Virus record (IMG/VR): IMGVR_UViG_3300031512_000004
Span: 1 to 40,327 of that record
Source of the DNA: a virus
Length of the DNA stretch: 40,327 nt
Reading direction: 5' to 3' (one strand)
The translations under genes and the position numbers were made by a program. Below, one piece after another: positions 15,075 to 22,260 of the stretch. Below the pieces are notes generated by a model. The model did no database searches and was not told the DNA's origin. It was given only the letters and a program-made list of their open reading frames with translations. Position 1 is the stretch's first letter; each line of letters begins with the position of its first letter.

Positions 15075-15380
15075 ATGGACACTATCAATATCATATCGTT
15101 CACACTATCGGTTGCAAAATATACTACTGCAACCCCCGAAGAATTGGCTGAGTTAATTAGCCTAACTCGAAAATTGCACACAATAAATGAGCGCCTCTGT
15201 ATGGAGGAAGATGTAGAACGCCTGCTAAAAAAGCAGGAACGCCTAATGGCGCATATTTATGATTTGGCAAACAAAATCGGGGCTAGTGCTGTTTGTGGTA
15301 GCGACCCTCGATTTGCAACCGTCAAACTTTTCTTCGAGGGTATGCCGAACTTCATGGATGGTATAAGTGTACCATATTAA
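15075..15380 (+). CDS. Hypothetical helical protein behind leader element B
   Basis: A 101-residue product after GAAAGGAG. The centre is a long charged helix (ELISLTRKLHTINERLCMEE, then DVERLLKKQERLMAHIYDLA), a possible coiled coil. The gene holds short hairpins: GGTTGCA/TGCAACC near 15110, GAGTTA/TAACTC near 15150, CCTGCT/AGCAGG near 15222, CCCTCGA/TCGAGGG near 15305 and ATGGTA/TACCAT near 15357. The stop is 12 bases before the start of copy 2 of the LWVGGGAT pair, so they probably share a transcript. Confidence 0.6.
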   Translation: MDTINIISFTLSVAKYTTATPEELAELISLTRKLHTINERLCMEEDVERLLKKQERLMAHIYDLANKIGASAVCGSDPRFATVKLFFEGMPNFMDGISVPY

Positions 15381-15392
15381 TAGGAGAATAAA

Positions 15393-15809
15393 ATGAACGA
15401 TATACTATACGTATTCACTGAAAAAACTCAAAAGGGATTCCCCACCCTTTGGGTTGGGGGCGGAGCAACCAGTAACCGTTTTTCCGCAACTTTTGTTTTA
15501 CGGAACGGGGGGCTTGCTCCCGCAAGTTTTATTCGCACATCTAGATTTCGCTCCAATAACGAACAAGCCCTTGTCCCTCTCCAGAAGGGGGATATTCTGG
15601 TAGGTGTAGAGGGATTCCTCCCCGCAAGTCCGGACAACCCCGTAATCGGAATTCACGGGTGGAAGGTAAAGGGGTTCAAAATCTATGATGACAATATACT
15701 TGCCATCATGGAATCCGTAGATATTAATAGCGATGATATTCCTTCCTCCGTCTGGGAGGGAGCGAATATCTACTGTAATCTGGATGGGAGATATTTTGTT
15801 TCCGAGTAA
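15393..15809 (+). CDS. Hairpin-packed accessory protein, copy 2 (LWVGGGAT family)
   Basis: A 138-residue product after TAGGAGAATAAA, homologous to the 13588 gene along its length. Shared blocks include LWVGGGAT, QALVPL, PASPDNP, DDIP-x-SVW and DGRYF. Stems occur at the same codons although bases differ: TTCCG/CGGAA (15482-15505), GTCCCTCT/AGGGGGAT (15573-15593) and TTCCTCC/GGAGGGA (15743-15761) match the positions of copy 1 stems at 13671, 13762 and 13931. It is followed by a terminator like that of copy 1. Function unknown. Confidence 0.65.
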   Translation: MNDILYVFTEKTQKGFPTLWVGGGATSNRFSATFVLRNGGLAPASFIRTSRFRSNNEQALVPLQKGDILVGVEGFLPASPDNPVIGIHGWKVKGFKIYDDNILAIMESVDINSDDIPSSVWEGANIYCNLDGRYFVSE

Positions 15810-15853
15810 GTAACCTCCCCTCCCCACCTCCATTTGTAATTGCGCAACTGGAA

Positions 15854-15895
15854 CCGGGGTTATCTTCATAGATAACCCCGGCGTTTTTGTTTATT
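15854..15895 (+). terminator. Rho-independent terminator after copy 2
   Basis: CCGGGGTTATC (15854-15864) pairs perfectly with GATAACCCCGG (15871-15881), 6-base loop, followed by CGTTTTTGTTTATT. The tail is nearly the same as in the copy 1 terminator at 14052, supporting duplication of a gene-plus-terminator cassette. Confidence 0.85.
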
Positions 15896-15968
15896 GATAC
15901 AACTACGGGCAGATAATTTTGAAGAGTATTCTTACTAATGCATACGTTCCTTGTTCACTGGAGGAATC

Positions 15969-16022
15969 ATGATTATCTTAATTACTTATCCCAATATCAA
16001 AACTTCAAAACCGAATACGTGA
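15969..16022 (+). CDS. Possible 17-residue peptide
   Basis: ATG at 15969 follows CTGGAGGAATC, an excellent ribosome site, and encodes MIILITYPNIKTSKPNT. A small hairpin ACGTG-AAA-CACGT spans the stop. The good site is the only support; it could be a leader peptide or chance. Confidence 0.25.
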   Translation: MIILITYPNIKTSKPNT

Positions 16023-16092
16023 AACACGTTTACAAGCATTGACAAGTGCGAAAATTTGTTTCTGAGCTTCTGAAGAAAATTTTTTCCGCATG

Positions 16093-16188
16093 TCAAAAAT
16101 TTTCCGCTCAAGGCTTCAAAAACGACTACACCATAGAGCAGCTTAAAAATGGCGCTAGACAAAACTAAAATTTTTCAGATTCTGAAAA
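16093..16188 (+). promoter_or_regulatory. Repeated structured leader element, copy C (divergent)
   Basis: CTTAAAAATGGC (16142-16153) is followed after 11 bases by CTAAAATTTTT (16165-16175) and hairpin TTTTCAG/CTGAAAA (16172-16188). The 5' side is weaker: GTC (16093) pairs with GAC near 16158, and GCTC with GAGC inside. It lies 216 bases before the next gene and may be decaying. A further 3' fragment (TGGC then CTAAAAATTTTT after 11 bases) is at 16291-16317. Confidence 0.5.
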
Positions 16189-16404
16189 GTTTTTCGGTTT
16201 TTGAGGAGGAAGACGGTAAGGTGAAAATTTTTCAAAAAACGAAAAAATTTGACAAGGCGCTAATGTTAAGAAAAGTTTAAAGAAAGTCGATGGCACAGAA
16301 CAAAACTAAAAATTTTTCGCATATCTATCACTCCTTCAAAAATTCTTCGATTAACGAACGAATTGCAGGTATGCTAGTATAATAATTGTAGGAGATGAGA
16401 TGTC

Positions 16405-17223
16405 ATGTTACCACTCGAAAAAATAGAAGTTAATATACCTCTAAAAGAGTCAGAAATTGACCCAAAAGGGTTGGAGGAGATAGAGAAAATTTTAAATAAA
16501 TCCGGGATTTTCCTGAACTTCTCTTATCTAATTGAGAGAATCTCCCCCGATTGGATAGTTTCAAAGGGGGAATTCGCAGGTACATTCCCCAAAAGATTTG
16601 CGAAGATTTGCAAACAATGGAAAATTACCCTTGATAACAGAATATTAGGGGATATTGGGAATATCGTCCGAAAATATACTCTCAACCGGGAATATTTTAT
16701 CGAGTTTTCCAAAAATTTTAACTGGACTCCTGGAGAATTCGGTGATAAAAATTCTTGCTTCTTTGGTATGTATAGGTACCAAAGGACAAGAATTAAACTA
16801 TTAGGGGGATATGCAATGAAGGTTTATGATGAATCTCAATCCCCCCTTGGTAGAGCTTGGGTTCTACCTTATGATGAAAAGGAGAAAAACTTTCTGGTGT
16901 TTAATTCTTATAACACCAGGAATTATAATCTAATCTTCTTCGCCAGATTATTGGCGATTTATTTGGGGGGAATTTATGAAATGATAACCGGGAATATACC
17001 CAACATTTATACAAATAATAAACACTTTTACTTCATCACTACAGAGGGGGTAGAGTTTAGCTGGGCGGAACTGTGGAGGTATATAGAAAGTAACTTAATA
17101 ATCTGCCCCACTTGCGGGGAATCTCACCCCATACTAGATTTAAAAACATACCTAAATGATACCAAGTTATATTGTCCATCATGTGGCACTACACTGGCAG
17201 GAGAGGAAGATGTTCAATATTAA
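16405..17223 (+). CDS. Hypothetical protein with C-terminal zinc ribbon
   Basis: A 272-residue product after AGGAGATGAGATGTC. The bulk is a mixed, aromatic-rich domain with no recognised motif. The last 45 residues form a zinc ribbon, CPTCGESHP ... YCPSCGTTL (two CxxC pairs). Base composition returns to the AT-rich phage norm. It overlaps the next small gene by 14 bases. A nucleic-acid role is suggested only by the ribbon and the RuvB-like neighbour. Confidence 0.6.
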   Translation: MLPLEKIEVNIPLKESEIDPKGLEEIEKILNKSGIFLNFSYLIERISPDWIVSKGEFAGTFPKRFAKICKQWKITLDNRILGDIGNIVRKYTLNREYFIEFSKNFNWTPGEFGDKNSCFFGMYRYQRTRIKLLGGYAMKVYDESQSPLGRAWVLPYDEKEKNFLVFNSYNTRNYNLIFFARLLAIYLGGIYEMITGNIPNIYTNNKHFYFITTEGVEFSWAELWRYIESNLIICPTCGESHPILDLKTYLNDTKLYCPSCGTTLAGEEDVQY

Positions 17224-17367
17224 AAGATTAAAAGAAAGTTGCTTAGAAAAAACTCCCGATTTAGTAAATAAAGGGAATAATTATCTATTTCGAAATACAC
17301 AAAAGATTGCTCAAAATGCGGAGCAAGGTTTTATGAAGAAAACTTAGATTATAACTATATTTGCTGA
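17210..17367 (+). pseudogene. Small zinc-ribbon gene with a -1 frameshift (programmed or inactivating)
   Basis: ATG at 17210 follows GGAGAGGAAG and encodes MFNIKRLKESCLEKTPDLVN and onward; the zero frame ends at 17345-17347 without a domain. If the frame slips back one base at ACACAAAAG (17297-17305) it continues DCSKCGARFYEENLDYNYIC and stops at 17365-17367, giving a plausible zinc-binding tail. The run CAAAAG could allow slippage, or the gene may be broken by an indel or a sequencing error. Confidence 0.5.
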
Positions 17368-17392
17368 TATTATAGAAAGGCAGGAAAGCACA

Positions 17393-18163
17393 ATGAGTAG
17401 TAAATTTATCAATCAAGAAAGAATAATAACCCAGTTGAACTATTTACAAAAAGAAATCGAGAAGGGGGCTAATTTTAATATTTTACTTAGGGCGCCCTCT
17501 GGGTATGGTAAAACTACCCTTGCCCTTAAATTCCTTGAGGGCAAGGATTATATAATGTATCCACCAGGAGAAGGGGACTTTTTTACAAATATAAGATTCC
17601 ATTTTTTCGATGAGGCGCACACACTCAAAAATTTCGAGTTCCTCTATAGATTTATGGACTCGAAAAGATATACAATCATTCTCGCTACGAATTTATCGGG
17701 TTCTTTACCAGAACCTGTAATAAACAGATGTATAAACTTCGTTTTTGAAGAGTACTCCTCCGAACATATAAAAGAAATTTTAAAATCAAATTTAGAAATA
17801 ACTTTAAAAGAAGAATTAATTGATTTTCTTAGTTATCAATGTAGAAATAACCCCCGTGTAACAAAAATGATAGCTTTTCGTCTATCAATTATCTGTAGAT
17901 ATGAAGGTATTCCTCAAACGATAGAAGAGTTGGAATGGTGTTTAAATAGAATAGGAATTTACAGATACGGATTGAATGAATTAGACTTAAGGTATTTGGA
18001 ATTCCTGCAGGAAGTAAAAATATCCTCTTTGGAAAGACTTCAGAGAGGAACGGGGTTAGATAGAGATACAATTATTAATGAGATTGAACCCTACCTTGTG
18101 AAGATGGGATTTATTAGAATCTCATCAAGAGGTAGGGAATTTACAGAAAAAATATTAATATAA
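17393..18163 (+). CDS. RuvB-like AAA+ ATPase
   Basis: A 256-residue protein. Walker A is APSGYGKTTLA (about residues 34-44), Walker B FFDEAH (about 70-75), sensor I ATNLSGS (about 99-105) and a sensor II-type NPR (about 160-162). The C-terminal 70 residues (GLNELDLRYLEFL ... TIINEIEPYLVKMGFIR, SSRGREFT) match the winged-helix end of bacterial RuvB closely. RuvB is the ring motor of Holliday-junction branch migration. It is shorter than the usual 330-350 residues and no RuvA is seen nearby. It may process recombination intermediates together with the resolvase-like nuclease at 29.8 kb. Confidence 0.75.
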   Translation: MSSKFINQERIITQLNYLQKEIEKGANFNILLRAPSGYGKTTLALKFLEGKDYIMYPPGEGDFFTNIRFHFFDEAHTLKNFEFLYRFMDSKRYTIILATNLSGSLPEPVINRCINFVFEEYSSEHIKEILKSNLEITLKEELIDFLSYQCRNNPRVTKMIAFRLSIICRYEGIPQTIEELEWCLNRIGIYRYGLNELDLRYLEFLQEVKISSLERLQRGTGLDRDTIINEIEPYLVKMGFIRISSRGREFTEKILI

Positions 18164-18513
18164 AAGAAGGATTGAAATAGATAAAGTGAAACGATTCAAA
18201 GCCCTTCTAGTTTTATCTTCACCACCCTAATTTTCGAGGGTGGTAAAAAAATTTAATTCCAAAAGTAAAATTTTACTAGAAATGGCACTTAAACTTTCTG
18301 GAATTTTTCCAAGTGATTTTTTGCCGGCAAAAATACCCTCTCTTCAATTTCAATTCTAACATGACGGCAATTATTTTACACATTATTCTCTTCCACTTTC
18401 GCTACCCATTCAAAAATTAAATTTAAAGCATTAAAAAGCCAGGAAAAATCCTGGCTTTTATAGCTGCAATTTGTATATAGCATTCCTCGTATCTAAAGTC
18501 CTAAATAACTTTA
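18164..18513. other. Convergent intergenic region
   Basis: No gene seen. It holds hairpin ACCACCCT/AGGGTGGT (18221-18244, no T-run on the plus side), palindromes AGTAAAATTTTACT (18264-18277) and TTTTTGCCGGCAAAAA (18318-18333), and a bidirectional terminator at 18434-18459 between the rightward RuvB-like gene and the leftward ribonucleotide reductase gene. Confidence 0.65.
18434..18459. terminator. Bidirectional rho-independent terminator
   Basis: AAAAGCCAGGA (18434-18444) pairs with TCCTGGCTTTT (18449-18459) around AAAA. A-run on one side and T-run on the other let it stop transcription from both directions. Confidence 0.85.
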
Positions 18514-20109
18514 TCATAATCCACAAACCCCGTTCTGGCACTCCACTTCTTCATACCCCGCTTGATGTTTAATCGCGTCTTTATAAGATATTCTTGTCAA
18601 GGGCTGCCCTCCTCTAGCACCATCTGGATAGACAGTTATACCCCTTAAATGCTTTAAAAATGGCAAAAGTATTTTCCCAAATTTTTCGTAATCATTATTA
18701 AATTCACTTCCCCAAGCGGGCAAATTTATGGTACTTGAAATTGCGTTGTCAACATATTTCTGAACAAATGCCTGGAATTCTATTCTTCTTTTTACATCTT
18801 GCGCTAGGGAAAACGAGTCCTCAATATCATCTGGATTTATCCCAAAAAGGTTAACTAACCTCTCCGCTACGGGGTCAATAACTACCATCTCCTTCCAGCC
18901 GGAGGGTGTTAAATACCTCCTTAAGTAAGCTACACCAAAAATCGGCTCAATGCCAGAGGTTGTCTCACCTATGATAGAAATCGAACCAGTCGGGGCAATA
19001 GCTCTCTTCTTTATCGGGACATTTATACTAAACTTATTTGCCCACTTTTCAGCAAATTCATCTGATTTCTCCTGCCAAATTCTTAACCACTCTCCTAATT
19101 CGAGATTGGCTTCATATTGATAGCCTCTCAAAATTAACCATTCATGGATACCCATTAATCCTAAACCAGTTCGCCTATTCTTCTCCCTAACATTTTTTAC
19201 TAAGGGATAAGGAACGTCAGAATATTCTGTCCCGCATAATAAAAATATCATAGCTAATTCAGTAATCCACTCCAATTCATCCGTATTACTGATATTCGCT
19301 AGATTAATACTTCCCAGACAGCAAACATCACAATCATTTTCGGAGACAATCTCCGTACAAGCATTCCGTAAAGACTCACTGGGATTATCGTAATCAATAC
19401 TAAAACCAGGCTCGCCTGTTTTACACATTCTCTCTACAGTATCCCAATAGACTTTTTGAGCTTTCTCATCGCCCTTTTCAAACGCTTCAAAAAATTCCTT
19501 ATCCAAAATAACTGAAATATTGGTCATATCCATTGTGGCAGGAAAATTAAAATCTTTCTCCTTTAGCTTTCTAATTTCTGGCTGCCAATTTTTCATCTTA
19601 ATAAAATCAAAAATATCGTCATGTTTCCAGCTTAACCCACCCCAAATTGCTGACCTTCGCTTTCCTCCACACATCACTCCCCTGCCGATTTCATTGATTA
19701 CATTCATCAAGGGAAGAGGACCCGAAGCAGTTCCTCCGGAACTTTTAAGAGCAGAACCGTAAGGTCTAATCTGTGAATAATCCACACCAACCCCGCCCCC
19801 AGACATCAGCATTAAAGAGGCTTTTTTCATCAATTCTCCCCAGCCTTCTCTTGAATCTTCAGCTCGGAGGAGGAAGCAGTTATTTACCTGGTGAAACTTT
19901 CTTCCCGCCTGGGCTAAAAACCTTCCACCAGGGATAAATTTTTTCCGTACAATAATTTCATAAATAGCGTCCTTTATAGATTGCTGGACATCAAAAACAC
20001 TTAAAACATTATCAACAACCCTTTGAGCAACCTCTTCCCAAGTCTCTTTCATACCGTTACCTTTATCCCAAGCATAACGCAGGTTAAGAATTTCTTGTGA
20101 TAGGGACAT
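18514..20109 (-). CDS. nrdJ: Class II (B12-dependent) ribonucleotide reductase
   Basis: A 531-residue protein with an AAGGAGG site before its ATG. Landmarks: GGRFLAQAGR and NNCFLL near the N-terminus, SGGGVGVDYS, LRNACTEI with the active-site Cys between Asn and Glu, CCLGSINLANI, RTGLGLMG, and RAIAPTGSISIIGETTSGIEPIF, which is typical of adenosylcobalamin-dependent NrdJ enzymes. The C-terminus ends CQNGVCGL, a redox Cys pair. There is no ATP cone, and no small (beta) subunit gene is nearby, both fitting class II. It reduces ribonucleotides for phage DNA synthesis. It is the last gene of the leftward unit that also holds dUTPase. Confidence 0.88.
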   Translation of the reverse strand: MSLSQEILNLRYAWDKGNGMKETWEEVAQRVVDNVLSVFDVQQSIKDAIYEIIVRKKFIPGGRFLAQAGRKFHQVNNCFLLRAEDSREGWGELMKKASLMLMSGGGVGVDYSQIRPYGSALKSSGGTASGPLPLMNVINEIGRGVMCGGKRRSAIWGGLSWKHDDIFDFIKMKNWQPEIRKLKEKDFNFPATMDMTNISVILDKEFFEAFEKGDEKAQKVYWDTVERMCKTGEPGFSIDYDNPSESLRNACTEIVSENDCDVCCLGSINLANISNTDELEWITELAMIFLLCGTEYSDVPYPLVKNVREKNRRTGLGLMGIHEWLILRGYQYEANLELGEWLRIWQEKSDEFAEKWANKFSINVPIKKRAIAPTGSISIIGETTSGIEPIFGVAYLRRYLTPSGWKEMVVIDPVAERLVNLFGINPDDIEDSFSLAQDVKRRIEFQAFVQKYVDNAISSTINLPAWGSEFNNDYEKFGKILLPFLKHLRGITVYPDGARGGQPLTRISYKDAIKHQAGYEEVECQNGVCGL

Positions 20110-20144
20110 AAAAATACCTCCTTAAAATTGTGTTAAAATGGCGA

Positions 20145-20160
20145 TTTTAGTTAACTAAAA
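20145..20160. promoter_or_regulatory. 16-bp palindrome upstream of the reductase gene
   Basis: TTTTAGTTAACTAAAA is a perfect palindrome 36 bases before the reductase start, within a 120-base gap. It could be an operator. No B12-box-like sequence is visible in the gap. Confidence 0.4.
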
Positions 20161-20231
20161 TTATTAAGAAGCTGTTTATGTCAGAATTATCCGATGCCCA
20201 TCAAGGCATTAAGACTCTTCAAATGGTATGA

Positions 20232-20426
20232 CTACTCCTTACTAATCTTTTTATTAACTTCGGCAGCCTCTAAAGCAAGGATAGCTTCATAAACCTCTCT
20301 TTCCGTATCAAAAGCTAACCCTGTTACATACCCCACAATTGTTTCAGTGTCTAATGAATATTTAGCAACTCGCCAAAGTTTTTCCTCTCCTATATAAACT
20401 GGTCGATAAATAATTCTTTCTACCAT
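20232..20426 (-). CDS. Hypothetical 64-residue protein
   Basis: The start is preceded by GAAAGGAGTAGAAAAT on the minus strand. The product (MVERIIYRPVYIGEEKLWRV...) is soluble, beta-prone at the N-terminus and ends with a charged helix (YEAILALEAAEVNKKISKE). It lies between a methyltransferase and the ribonucleotide reductase in the leftward unit. No family recognised. Confidence 0.55.
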   Translation of the reverse strand: MVERIIYRPVYIGEEKLWRVAKYSLDTETIVGYVTGLAFDTEREVYEAILALEAAEVNKKISKE

Positions 20427-20431
20427 ATTTT

Positions 20432-21262
20432 CTACTCCTTTCTATCTAAGGAATTTAATCTCGCATTTGCAATCTCACAATATTTAAGATTTATATCTAT
20501 TCCAATAAAATTTCTACCCAACTTTTTTGCAGCAACGGCTGTAGTACCGCTCCCTACAAAAGGGTCAAGAACTAAATCTCCTACAAAAGTTGATAATTTT
20601 ATTATCCTAGCAGGAATTTCCTCAGGAAACGGCGCTGGGTGTTTAGCTCTTAAAGCATTCTCTGGTCGTACCTCCCAAACCTGCATACCATATACCTTAA
20701 ACTCCTCACTGGTTAAGCTTGATAATTTCCTCATTTCATCAGTAATATCAGTTCTTTTACCCTTCTTCTTAAACCATAAAATAAATTCACACTCCCCAAC
20801 AATGGGAATAGAACCTGGCGAACCAAATCTTCCATAACTACCCAATAATCTAGAAGCTCCTCCGCTGGCGTGCTTTCCTCTAATCTTCCTCCAAAGTACT
20901 AAATCTTTATAATCATAAACCTTTGACAATTCAACAGTTAAAAAGGCATGAGTAGGAAGCGTAATATTACGCTTATATTCCGACTTCAAACTAGTGTGGA
21001 CATCATCAACATTAATCCACAAATGACCGCCAGGTTTCAAAACCCTTTCAGACTCTATAAAAATATTGATTAGAGAATTCAGGTATTTTTCATATCCAGA
21101 TTGAGTTTTATAAGTATCTTCATACTCTTTTCCAGCATAGTAAGGTGGTGATGTAACTACACAATCAATAAAACTATCTGGAAAAGTTTTTAATACTTCT
21201 AGAGAGTCGCCACAAATTATTGTATTACACTCTACCGCCGTAAATCCACCTAAAAAATTCAT
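20432..21262 (-). CDS. Beta-class DNA methyltransferase (TSPPY type)
   Basis: The ATG at 21262 (MNFLGGFTAVECNTIICGDS) is chosen because it lies just past the dUTPase stop; upstream in-frame ATGs at 21304 and 21301 overlap that gene and cannot be excluded. The 276-residue enzyme has CGDSLEVLKTFPDSFIDCVV, catalytic motif IV TSPPYY, and near the C-terminus DPFVGSGTTAVAAKKLGRNF, the AdoMet motif I. That order (IV before I) marks the beta class. TSPPY is often seen in N4-cytosine enzymes, though m6A members also exist. It is one of three methyltransferases here, probably restriction evasion; no cognate nuclease is adjacent. Confidence 0.85.
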   Translation of the reverse strand: MNFLGGFTAVECNTIICGDSLEVLKTFPDSFIDCVVTSPPYYAGKEYEDTYKTQSGYEKYLNSLINIFIESERVLKPGGHLWINVDDVHTSLKSEYKRNITLPTHAFLTVELSKVYDYKDLVLWRKIRGKHASGGASRLLGSYGRFGSPGSIPIVGECEFILWFKKKGKRTDITDEMRKLSSLTSEEFKVYGMQVWEVRPENALRAKHPAPFPEEIPARIIKLSTFVGDLVLDPFVGSGTTAVAAKKLGRNFIGIDINLKYCEIANARLNSLDRKE

Positions 21263-21281
21263 TTTACCTGAAACTTTCTTT

Positions 21282-21680
21282 CTATCGATTAATTCCTCCA
21301 TCATTATTTCTATCTGTTTCGGAAAGAAACAAAACCAGCTCAATTGCATCATTAATCTGAGGTAAAAGAATTAGCTGAGCGATTGCATCACCTTCTTTGA
21401 TATAAATTTTTTTATTTAGCACATTAAATATTCTGACTTTTATCTCGCCTCTATAGTTATTATCTATAACCCCTGCTCCGACTAGGTATTCTTTAGAGCT
21501 TTTATTTGTAATCCAGCCAAAAAATCCGCTTGGCAATTCAATAGCGATGCCTGTAGGAATAATTGCGGTTGTATGAGGCTCAATGACTACATCAATAGTA
21601 GAATACAAGTCAAAACCAGCATCACCCGCATATTTTTTAGTTGGTACTTTAGACTCTTCAGTAAGTATGCAAACCTTCAT
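21282..21680 (-). CDS. dut: dUTP diphosphatase, trimeric type
   Basis: A 132-residue protein. Motifs I-IV are clear: AGDAGFDL, NKSSKEY, GVIDNNYRGEI with the catalytic Asp, and GDAIAQLI. The expected Gly-rich motif V at the C-terminus (usually R-x-x-GGFGSTG) is degenerate: the protein ends LSETDRNNDGGINR. It hydrolyses dUTP to dUMP, limiting uracil in DNA and feeding dTMP synthesis, and partners the ribonucleotide reductase in the same leftward unit. The start is coupled to the upstream gene (ATGA). Confidence 0.88.
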   Translation of the reverse strand: MKVCILTEESKVPTKKYAGDAGFDLYSTIDVVIEPHTTAIIPTGIAIELPSGFFGWITNKSSKEYLVGAGVIDNNYRGEIKVRIFNVLNKKIYIKEGDAIAQLILLPQINDAIELVLFLSETDRNNDGGINR

Positions 21681-21880
21681 TTTCTTTCTCCATATTTTAT
21701 AGCATCATGTACTAAAATTAGAATTAATACAAAAGTAGCTGCGGCTGAGAAAGCAAAAAATATTTGTAATATTCCGCTTTCAAGAACAGTGCCAACGATA
21801 AAAAGAATAAAAAATATAATAAACATTGAGACAATTTTTAAACATTCACCAATTGTTAGAGGTGTATAATCGTTATCCAC
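21677..21880 (-). CDS. Small two-span membrane protein
   Basis: A 67-residue protein with two hydrophobic segments (about residues 15-33 and 36-57) and a short charged tail (HDAIKYGERK). Its stop overlaps the dUTPase start by 4 bases. It sits among nucleotide-metabolism genes, so its presence in the early unit is odd. Superinfection exclusion is one possible role; there is no direct evidence. Confidence 0.55.
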   Translation of the reverse strand: MDNDYTPLTIGECLKIVSMFIIFFILFIVGTVLESGILQIFFAFSAAATFVLILILVHDAIKYGERK

Positions 21881-21881
21881 C

Positions 21882-22247
21882 TTACCAATCCTTTCCCAAT
21901 AAAATAACTTCTAAATTAGAATAGTTATAATAATCCACATCATCGTCTAGTCGTGCCACTAAACCAAAAACAGCATTTTTAAGAATCGGCTCAGTAAAAC
22001 ACAATAGAAAAATATTACGAACTTCTCTAAGACTATCATCGACAATTCTATTTTTAACCACCTTGAAAAATTCAATAGGCTTAAGCTCTACAAAATGCTC
22101 AATAGGCGTTAAAGTAAACTCACTCTGTTTAATATTCTTTTTAGCATCTTGAAAAATATCTAAAAGTCCTTGCTCGTCCTTAATAGATAAAATCCCACTA
22201 AAGAAATTCTGCCTATGTTTCTCACTAAAAGTTAATTTAATATCCAT
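21882..22247 (-). CDS. Hypothetical protein
   Basis: A 121-residue acidic soluble protein (MDIKLTFSEKHRQNFFSGIL...), preceded by GAGGAGG on the minus strand. No recognised domain; the C-terminus is Asp/Tyr-rich (RLDDDVDYYNYSNLEVILLG). It lies between a methyltransferase and the small membrane protein. The stop is one base from the next start, consistent with operon membership. Confidence 0.55.
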   Translation of the reverse strand: MDIKLTFSEKHRQNFFSGILSIKDEQGLLDIFQDAKKNIKQSEFTLTPIEHFVELKPIEFFKVVKNRIVDDSLREVRNIFLLCFTEPILKNAVFGLVARLDDDVDYYNYSNLEVILLGKDW

Positions 22248-22260
22248 TTTATCCTCCTCT

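Larger units (their letters stand above)
15810..16404. other. Intergenic region with terminator, micro-ORF and leader elements
   Basis: No recognised gene. A terminator (15854-15895) comes first. Next is a possible 17-residue peptide at 15969-16022 (MIILITYPNIKTSKPNT, preceded by CTGGAGGAATC). Leader element copy C (16093-16188) and a 3' fragment of the same element (about 16289-16320) follow. The stretch ends with a TATAAT at 16378-16383 that lacks a good -35. Confidence 0.6.

Noticed and set aside
16347-16383. Promoter before the 16405 gene
   Set aside because: A perfect TATAAT (16378) and a TATGCT (16370) are present, but no acceptable -35 at 16-18 bases, so it is noted only as a weak candidate.
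18221-18244. Terminator at ACCACCCT/AGGGTGGT
   Set aside because: The stem is followed by A-rich rather than T-rich sequence on the plus strand and by GAAG on the minus strand; the nearby 18434 structure is a better terminator.
18645-18660. Further AAAAATGGC matches to the leader element (also near 24640)
   Set aside because: Both lie in well-supported genes on the other strand and lack the downstream CTAAAAATTTT block and flanking stems.
20110-20231. Cobalamin riboswitch for the class II reductase
   Set aside because: The 120-base gap is too short and shows no B12-box-like element; only a palindrome is seen.
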